In this document: positions 54,361 to 60,332 of the stretch, one piece after another
Numbering within the stretch: position 1 is the stretch's first letter
How the letters are laid out: each line of letters starts with the position of its first letter
DNA from: Pseudomonadota bacterium
GTDB lineage: Bacteria; Pseudomonadota; Gammaproteobacteria; Burkholderiales; SG8-39
DNA length: 60,332 bases
Assembly: GCA_018241645.1 (NCBI GenBank)
Contig: JAFEDL010000087.1
Span: 1 to 60,332, forward strand
Direction of reading: 5' to 3'
Translations under genes and position numbers: made by a program
The notes under the pieces: generated by a model
What the model saw: only the letters and a program-made list of their open reading frames with translations
Database searches by the model: none
What the model was told of the DNA's origin: nothing

Positions 54361-54732
54361 TCAAGGCTTCTTGTCCGCCGGCGTGGCGGCTTCCTGCGCG
54401 GCTTCGGGCGCGGCCGAGCCGGGTACGGGCCCTGCCTCGGGCGGCACTACATGGGCAATCGTGCTGTTGATCTCCGCCTCGGTCCTTGAAAGGCCGGAAG
54501 TCACGGAAGTTTCGATGCTGGCGGCCGCCTCCTGCACCGAGTCGCGCATCTTGCGCAATTCCTCGAGCTCGACTTCCCGGTTGATGTCCGATTTGACGTC
54601 GGCCACATAGCGCTGCAGCCGGCCGATGAGGTGGCCGACCGTACGGGCGACGCGCGGCAGCCGCTCGGGGCCGATTACGATCAACGCCACGAGGCCGATC
54701 ACCACCAGCTCGGAAAATCCGATATCGAACAC
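54361..54732 (-). CDS. tatB: Sec-independent translocase TatB
   Basis: A 123-residue protein with one N-terminal helix (FDIGFSELVVIGLVALIVIG) with the ERLPR motif, an amphipathic helix and a Pro/Ala tail. The start is GTG at 54732, aligning with MFDIGFSE of homologues; an upstream TTG frame is unlikely. No good ribosome site is seen, and a terminator-like hairpin precedes it. Confidence 0.93.
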   Translation of the reverse strand: MFDIGFSELVVIGLVALIVIGPERLPRVARTVGHLIGRLQRYVADVKSDINREVELEELRKMRDSVQEAAASIETSVTSGLSRTEAEINSTIAHVVPPEAGPVPGSAAPEAAQEAATPADKKP

Positions 54733-54747
54733 TAGAGGAACCCGCAG

Positions 54748-54774
54748 AAACAAAGGGCGCCCCTAGGGACGCCC
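54748..54774 (-). terminator. Terminator-like hairpin between tatA and tatB
   Basis: On the minus strand GGGCGTCC, loop CTAG, GGGCGCCC, then TTTGTTT. The 8-bp stem (one G-T pair) plus U-rich tail looks like a partial intrinsic terminator inside the operon. Confidence 0.7.
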
Positions 54775-54795
54775 CGCATCAAAAAAACGGCCTGC

Positions 54796-55026
54796 CTAGG
54801 CTTTGGTCTCGGATTTTCCCGTGACCTGGCCTTCGACGGTCTTGCCGCCAGTCACCTGCTGGGCCGGGCCTTCCGCGGGCTTGTCGCCGCCCTCGCGCAT
54901 GCCTTCCTTGAATCCGCGCACGGCCCCGCCGAGATCCGCACCCATGTTGCGCAGCTTCTTGGTGCCGAACACCAGCATCACGATCACAAGGACGATGAGC
55001 CAGTGCCAAATCGAGAGTCCACCCAT
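54796..55026 (-). CDS. tatA: Sec-independent translocase TatA
   Basis: A 76-residue pore-forming Tat subunit: one helix ([20 protein letters not shown]), the [10 protein letters not shown] hinge and an amphipathic helix ([11 protein letters not shown]), then a polar tail. AGGAGG lies 6 bases before the ATG. It precedes tatB with a 63-base gap. Confidence 0.95.
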   Translation of the reverse strand: MGGLSIWHWLIVLVIVMLVFGTKKLRNMGADLGGAVRGFKEGMREGGDKPAEGPAQQVTGGKTVEGQVTGKSETKA

Positions 55027-55035
55027 AAGAGCCTC

Positions 55036-55398
55036 CTATTTCCTTCTGACGATCATCGGGCCGAGAGGTTCCGGGCCGCCGATCACATGCATGTGCAAAT
55101 GATACACCTCCTGATGCCCCACACGCCCGCAGTTGACTATGGTGCGAAATCCGTCGTTTGCCCCCGCCTCCCGGGCCAGGCCGCCCACCAGGGCCAGCAT
55201 CTTGCCGAGGGCCGCCTGGTGCTCGACACCGGTCTCGTAAAGCGTTTCGACGTGGGTCTTGGGAATGATCAGGAAATGCACCGGGGCCACCGGCCGGATA
55301 TCGTGGAAAGCCAGGACGTCATCGTCTTCGTACAGCTTCCGGGACGGGATGGCCCCCCGGACGATCTTGCAGAACAGGCAGTCTTCCATATCGGTCAT
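55036..55398 (-). CDS. hinT: HIT-family protein (HinT-like purine nucleoside phosphoramidase)
   Basis: A 120-residue histidine-triad protein with [13 protein letters not shown], the HFLIIPKTH segment and the triad HLHMHVIGG. HinT proteins hydrolyse AMP-lysine and similar phosphoramidates. The ATG at 55398 overlaps the hisE stop as ATGA. An inner ATG at 55389 is possible. It lies 9 bases before tatA. Confidence 0.92.
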   Translation of the reverse strand: MTDMEDCLFCKIVRGAIPSRKLYEDDDVLAFHDIRPVAPVHFLIIPKTHVETLYETGVEHQAALGKMLALVGGLAREAGANDGFRTIVNCGRVGHQEVYHLHMHVIGGPEPLGPMIVRRK

Positions 55399-55742
55399 TC
55401 CGCGTCGCGCAACTTGTCTTTGCGGGCGGCCTTTTCGTCGATCCCCGAGATGCCCTCGCGCCTCTGCAGCTCGGCCAGGACGTCCTGCGGGCCGAGCCCG
55501 TAATGGGAAAGCATGATCATGCAATGGAACCAGAGGTCGGCGGTCTCGCGCACGAGATGCAGCCTGTCCCCGTCCTTCGCGGCGAGCACCGTTTCGGTCG
55601 CTTCCTCCCCGATCTTCTTGAGGATCGCGTCCTCGCCCTTGGCGAGCAGCCTCGCCACATAGGAAACATCGGCGTTGCCTTCCTTTCTTTCCTCGATGGC
55701 GGCGGCAATGCGCTCGAGGATCTCGTTCAGTCCTGGTTTCAT
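55395..55742 (-). CDS. hisE: Phosphoribosyl-ATP diphosphatase
   Basis: A 115-residue MazG-fold enzyme, the second step of histidine synthesis. The acidic metal-binding residues are in [15 protein letters not shown] and [14 protein letters not shown]. It is a separate gene rather than fused to hisI. The ATG overlaps the hisI stop (ATGA). Confidence 0.94.
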   Translation of the reverse strand: MKPGLNEILERIAAAIEERKEGNADVSYVARLLAKGEDAILKKIGEEATETVLAAKDGDRLHLVRETADLWFHCMIMLSHYGLGPQDVLAELQRREGISGIDEKAARKDKLRDAE

Positions 55743-56136
55743 CGCTTTCCGTAGATTAGGTCGGGATCCTTCAGCACCGGGTCGGTTTCCTGCCAGCGGC
55801 CGTCCTCCAGCTTCCGGAAGAAGCACCGTTCGCGGCCCGTATGGCAGGCGATCCCGCCGATTTGCTCGACTGCAAGCAATACCACGTCGGCGTCGCAATC
55901 GAGCCTGATTTCAAGCACCTTCTGGATATGGCCGGATTCCTCGCCCTTGTGCCACAACCGCTGGCGGGATCGCGACCAGTAGACCGCCTCTCCGCTGGCG
56001 GCGGTCATGGACAACGCCTCCCGGTTCATCCAGGCCACCGTCAGCACCTTGCCGCTCGCCGCGTCCTGGGTGACGACCGGCACGAGGCCCTGCTTGTCCC
56101 AACGCAGCTCGTCGAGCCAGCCGGCCGCCGGCCCGG

Positions 56137-56140
<4 letters not shown>
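55739..56140 (-). CDS. hisI: Phosphoribosyl-AMP cyclohydrolase
   Basis: A 133-residue enzyme, third step of histidine synthesis. Zinc and magnesium motifs are [10 protein letters not shown] and [15 protein letters not shown]; the start of the fold is [18 protein letters not shown]. The start is GTG overlapping the hisF stop (GTGA). Confidence 0.95.
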
Positions 56141-56895
<755 letters not shown>

Positions 56896-56924
56896 CGGAA
56901 TCTTCCCGAACTTGCCCTTGCGGG

Positions 56925-57671
56925 TCAGGCCTTGCCTACCGCTTTGTCCGCCGCGGCCTGGGCTTTCTTGAAGTCGAGCTTTCCCTCGTACAGGGCACGC
57001 CCGGCGATCGCACCCACGATACCTTCCGGGACGAGTTTGCAGACCGCCTGCACATCCTTGATGTTGCTCAGTCCGCCGGAGGCGATGATCGGGATGCGGA
57101 TGGCCTGCGCGAGCTTCAGGGTGGCCTCGATGTTCACTCCCGTGAGCATCCCGTCCCGGCCGATGTCGGTGTACACCAGCGCCTCCACTCCGTAGTCCTC
57201 GAACTTCTTGCCGAGATCGATGACGTCGTGGCCGGTCATCTTCGACCACCCCTCCACCGCGACTTTGCCGTCCTTGGCATCGAGCCCCACGATGATGTGG
57301 CCCGGGAACGCATAGCACGCATCGTGGAGGAACCCGGGATTCTTGACGGCGGCGGTACCGATGATCACGTATGCGACGCCGGCATCGATGTAGCTTTCTA
57401 TTGTGTCGAGGTCCCGGATCCCGCCGCCCAGCTGGATGGGAAGGCTGTCCCCAACTGCGGCGATCATGTCGCGGATCACCTTTTCGTTCTTCGGCTTTCC
57501 CGCGATCGCGCCGTTCAGGTCCACGATGTGAAGGCGCCGGGCGCCCTGTCCGGCCCAGTTGCGCGCCATGGCCACCGGGTCGTCCGAAAAGACCGTGGCC
57601 GAATCCATGTCACCCTGCTGCAGGCGCACGCACCGTCCGTCCTTCAGGTCGATTGCAGGAATGATCAGCAT
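56925..57671 (-). CDS. hisA: ProFAR isomerase HisA
   Basis: A 248-residue barrel enzyme with catalytic Asp residues in [14 protein letters not shown] and [12 protein letters not shown], and phosphate loops LGGGIRD and ASGGLSN. It isomerises ProFAR to PRFAR in the fourth step of the pathway. It follows hisH after an 81-base gap in which I see no clear signal. Confidence 0.96.
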   Translation of the reverse strand: MLIIPAIDLKDGRCVRLQQGDMDSATVFSDDPVAMARNWAGQGARRLHIVDLNGAIAGKPKNEKVIRDMIAAVGDSLPIQLGGGIRDLDTIESYIDAGVAYVIIGTAAVKNPGFLHDACYAFPGHIIVGLDAKDGKVAVEGWSKMTGHDVIDLGKKFEDYGVEALVYTDIGRDGMLTGVNIEATLKLAQAIRIPIIASGGLSNIKDVQAVCKLVPEGIVGAIAGRALYEGKLDFKKAQAAADKAVGKA

Positions 57672-57752
57672 GGCAAAGCTGCCGTGTTCTGGACTGACAC
57701 GTCTGGGCTCAAGGGTCGCGTGTTGGGAAGTGCGTTCGATGGACCGGAATGG

Positions 57753-58385
57753 TCAGGGTTGCCATTGGACAAAGTTTCGCAGCAGTCTGAGGCCGGCAGC
57801 CTGGCTTTTCTCCGGATGGAACTGGACCGCGAACATGTTATCCCTCGCAACGGCAGCGGTAAAGGGCAGGCCGTAGGTGCAACGCCCGCTCACGATGGCG
57901 GGGTCCGCCTCGCGGGCGTAATAGCTGTGCACGAAATAGAACCGGCTAGCGTCCTCGATGCCGCCCCACAACGCGTGCGCCCGCGTCTGGATCACCTGGT
58001 TCCACCCCATGTGCGGCACCTTGAGCCGCGCCCCGGACGCGTCCCGCAGCGCATCCGGGAACCGGCGCACGGATCCGGGCAGCACGGCAAGCCCCCTGAC
58101 CCCGCCTTCTTCGCTGAAGTCGAAAAGCATCTGCAGCCCGATGCAGATGCCGAGAAACGGCTTCGTGCGGGTCGCTTCCACAACGGCATCTGCCAGGCCG
58201 CGGGCCCGCAGCTCGCGCATGCAATCGGGCATTGCCCCCTGGCCCGGGACGACGACCCGGCCGGCAATGCGCAGGTCCTCCGGCCGGGCTGTCACCCTCA
58301 CGTCGGCGCCGGGGGCGACATGCTCCAGCGCCTTCGACACCGAGCGCAGGTTGCCCATCCCGTAATCAACCACTGCGATATCCAT
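57753..58385 (-). CDS. hisH: Imidazole glycerol phosphate synthase, glutaminase subunit HisH
   Basis: A 210-residue class I glutamine amidotransferase. The triad is Cys in [11 protein letters not shown], and His and Glu in VQFHPEKSQ. It supplies ammonia to HisF. It is 12 bases after hisB; no MarC-type gene intervenes, unlike in some relatives. Confidence 0.96.
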   Translation of the reverse strand: MDIAVVDYGMGNLRSVSKALEHVAPGADVRVTARPEDLRIAGRVVVPGQGAMPDCMRELRARGLADAVVEATRTKPFLGICIGLQMLFDFSEEGGVRGLAVLPGSVRRFPDALRDASGARLKVPHMGWNQVIQTRAHALWGGIEDASRFYFVHSYYAREADPAIVSGRCTYGLPFTAAVARDNMFAVQFHPEKSQAAGLRLLRNFVQWQP

Positions 58386-58397
58386 CGGGGGATCGGG

Positions 58398-58985
58398 TTA
58401 GAGCGTTCCCTTGGTCGACGGCACCACGCCCGCACTGCGCGGATCGGCCTGGACAGCCATTCGCAGCGCGCGGCCGAACGCCTTGAAGATGGTCTCGCAC
58501 TGGTGATGGGCGTTGGCGCCGCGCAAATTGTCTATGTGCAAGGTCACCATCGCGTGATTGACGAACCCCTGGAAGAATTCGCGCATCAGGTCCACGTCGA
58601 ATTCGCCGATCAGGGCGCGCGTGTATTTGACGTGGTACTCGAGCCCCGGCCGGCCGGACAGGTCAACGACCACGCGCGACAGGGCCTCGTCCAGCGGGAC
58701 ATATGCGTGTCCGTACCGGAACACGCCTGCCTTGTCCCCGACAGCCTTCGCGAATGCCTGGCCCAGCGCGATACCCACATCCTCCACCGTATGGTGGGCG
58801 TCGATGTGCAGGTCCCCCTTGGCCTCGATTTCCATGTCCAGTAGGCCGTGCCGCGCGATCTGTTCGAGCATGTGTTCGAGAAACGGCAGGCCGGTGGACA
58901 GCCGGACCGCGCCCGTACCGTCCAGGTCGAGCTGGACGCGAATCTGCGTTTCTTTCGTGCTGCGGACGACTTCGGATTTACGCAT
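58398..58985 (-). CDS. hisB: Imidazoleglycerol-phosphate dehydratase
   Basis: A 195-residue single-domain HisB. Metal-binding motifs are [30 protein letters not shown] and [16 protein letters not shown]. There is no phosphatase half, so histidinol phosphatase must be elsewhere. I start at 58985 because AGGAA is 5 bases upstream; an ATG at 58997 overlaps the hisC stop and would add four residues. Confidence 0.95.
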   Translation of the reverse strand: MRKSEVVRSTKETQIRVQLDLDGTGAVRLSTGLPFLEHMLEQIARHGLLDMEIEAKGDLHIDAHHTVEDVGIALGQAFAKAVGDKAGVFRYGHAYVPLDEALSRVVVDLSGRPGLEYHVKYTRALIGEFDVDLMREFFQGFVNHAMVTLHIDNLRGANAHHQCETIFKAFGRALRMAVQADPRSAGVVPSTKGTL

Positions 58986-58993
58986 GGCATTCC

Positions 58994-60061
58994 TCATAGC
59001 GCTTCGCGCATGGCGGAAAGGAGAATCCTGTTTTCATCGGGTGTGCCGACGGTGATCCGCAGGCAATTGGCGAGCGCCGGGTGCGCGCCGTGGAAATTCC
59101 TGACAAGCACACCCTGTGCTTTCAACGCTTCGAAGCATTGCAGGGCGTCCGGGACGCGGGTCAGGAAGAAATTCGCCGCCGACGGATACAGGGTCACCCC
59201 CGGAAGCGAGGCCAGTCCCTCCCGCAGGACAGTGCGCTCGTCCCGGATGACGCCGGCCTGCTCCTCGAGCACGTCGAGCTTGCCGAGCACGTAGATGGCG
59301 GCGGCCTGGGTCAGCACGCTGACATTGTAGGCCTGGCGCACCTTGTTGAACTCCCGCACCCACTCCGGAAGGCCGGCAAGATATCCGAGGCGTATCCCCG
59401 CCAGGCCCAGCTTGGAGACCGTACGCATCACGACCAGGTTGGGGAATTCCGCAAGCCTGCGCATGAACGTCTTTTGCGCAAATACGTGGTATGCCTCGTC
59501 CAGCACCACCAGGCCGTCCGTGGCGCGGATGATCGCGACGATGTCGTCCGCGTCGAATAGCGCCCCGGTCGGGTTGTTGGGGTAGGCTATGAAGATGACC
59601 GCAGGTTTGTGCTCCCGGACGGCGGAAACGAAGGCGTCGCGGTCCAGGGAGAAATCGGCCCGCGTCGGCACACCCACCGGCTTCATGCCGGCAAGCACCG
59701 CGTTCATCTTGTACATGACGAACGTGGGATCGGGGTACATGACCACGGCACCCGGCCGCGCAAGGGCAAGGGTGACGATCTGGATCAGGTCGTCCGACCC
59801 GTTTCCGAGGAGCAGCTCCATGCCCGCGGGCACCCCCATGCGCGCCGCAAGCAGCTCGCGCAGCTTCTTGCCGGTGGGCTCCGGGTAACGGTTGATCTCC
59901 GCCTCGGCAAGCACCGACGCCAGTTCCGCCCGCATCTCGGGCGGCAGCCGGTAGGGGTTCTCCATGGCGTCCAGCTTGACCATGCCCTCGGACTCCGCGA
60001 CGTGATAGGCCTTGATCGCGAGGATTTCCGGACGCACGAGCTGGTCTGGCTTCTTCGGCAT
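58994..60061 (-). CDS. hisC: Histidinol-phosphate aminotransferase
   Basis: A 355-residue fold-type I PLP enzyme. The PLP lysine is in [15 protein letters not shown]; other signatures are [22 protein letters not shown] and [11 protein letters not shown]. The ATG at 60061 is 4 bases after the hisD stop. It uses glutamate to aminate imidazole acetol phosphate. Confidence 0.96.
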   Translation of the reverse strand: MPKKPDQLVRPEILAIKAYHVAESEGMVKLDAMENPYRLPPEMRAELASVLAEAEINRYPEPTGKKLRELLAARMGVPAGMELLLGNGSDDLIQIVTLALARPGAVVMYPDPTFVMYKMNAVLAGMKPVGVPTRADFSLDRDAFVSAVREHKPAVIFIAYPNNPTGALFDADDIVAIIRATDGLVVLDEAYHVFAQKTFMRRLAEFPNLVVMRTVSKLGLAGIRLGYLAGLPEWVREFNKVRQAYNVSVLTQAAAIYVLGKLDVLEEQAGVIRDERTVLREGLASLPGVTLYPSAANFFLTRVPDALQCFEALKAQGVLVRNFHGAHPALANCLRITVGTPDENRILLSAMREAL

Positions 60062-60065
60062 GTGG

Positions 60066-60332
60066 CTACCCGATCCTGTATTCCGCGGACAATGCATGCG
60101 CCTGCAGGCCTTCGCCGTTCGCCAACGTGGCCGCGATGCGGCCAAGCGCCGCCGCACCGTCCCGGGAGACGCCGATCAGGCTGGTGCGCTTCTGGAAATC
60201 ATAGACCCCCAGCGGAGAGGAAAACCTTGCAGTGCTCGATGTGGGGAGCACGTGGTTGGGGCCGGCGCAATAGTCGCCAAGCGCTTCGGACGTGTAGCGC
60301 CCGAGGAAGATCGCGCCCGCGTGGCGCAGCTT
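60066..60332 (-). CDS. hisD: Histidinol dehydrogenase, C-terminal end (partial)
   Basis: The last 88 residues of HisD, running off the window. [20 protein letters not shown] and [19 protein letters not shown] are diagnostic, and the end has the [14 protein letters not shown] segment. It oxidises histidinol to histidine in the final steps of the pathway. The beginning of the gene and any hisG lie beyond 60332. Confidence 0.95.
   Translation of the reverse strand, partial: KLRHAGAIFLGRYTSEALGDYCAGPNHVLPTSSTARFSSPLGVYDFQKRTSLIGVSRDGAAALGRIAATLANGEGLQAHALSAEYRIG

Overview
This is a GC-rich, gene-dense stretch of a bacterial chromosome with about 70 protein genes, one tRNA and one clear riboswitch. 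Gene content and order point to a betaproteobacterium, Burkholderiales- or Rhodocyclales-like. The supporting signs are an intracellular PHB depolymerase with a cysteine nucleophile, a PaaA that begins VYTQ, the block hisDCBHAFIE-hinT-tatABC near petABC-sspAB, a one-subunit cysI next to a DUF934 gene and cysB, and very frequent ATGA/GTGA stop-start overlaps. I do not name a genus. No insertion sequence, integrase, prophage gene or CRISPR array is visible.

Layout. 1-300: end of a sugar-nucleotide epimerase. 316-4047: homogentisate catabolism (hmgA, fahA, a second FAH-family protein), closed by a terminator. 4093-7863: PHB depolymerase and a penicillin-acylase-family hydrolase. 7860-16013 (minus): a long phenylacetyl-CoA operon, paaABCDE-paaY-isochorismatase-like-enoyl-CoA hydratase-acyl-CoA ligase-EamA transporter. 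16143-19808 (plus): paaG-paaI-paaK-SDR and a bacteriohemerythrin. 19815-24889: a flavin monooxygenase/metallo-hydrolase pair, an Ada-like protein and FadH. 24998-30308: a MoxR-DUF58-transglutaminase operon with two small envelope-type genes behind it. 30309-33623: aceE divergent from an Lrp-type regulator. 33804-34007: a cold-shock gene.

34071-36040 is the most unusual part. A TerC-family gene and a universal stress gene run leftward. Running rightward is a manganese-type yybP-ykoY riboswitch with its own promoter and overlapping terminator. The next gene is not a metal exporter but a 122-residue protein holding only the DNA-binding half of a LysR regulator. It ends inside an antisense tRNA-Thr gene.

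36089-41060: dsbB, a small unknown gene, then cobA, an unknown 103-residue gene, a DUF934 gene and cysI (sulfite reduction plus its siroheme), divergent from cysB. 41067-44874: sspB, sspA and the cytochrome bc1 operon. 45053-46219: an HtrA protease. 46271-53553: a sigma-54 activator followed by a sigma-54 promoter and a five-gene branched-chain-type ABC transporter with an alpha/beta hydrolase. 53580-60332 (minus): tatABC, hinT and the histidine operon up to hisD, which runs off the window.

Taken together the window describes an aerobic heterotroph equipped for aromatic acids (homogentisate and phenylacetyl-CoA routes), beta-oxidation and PHB use, with core housekeeping operons between the catabolic islands.
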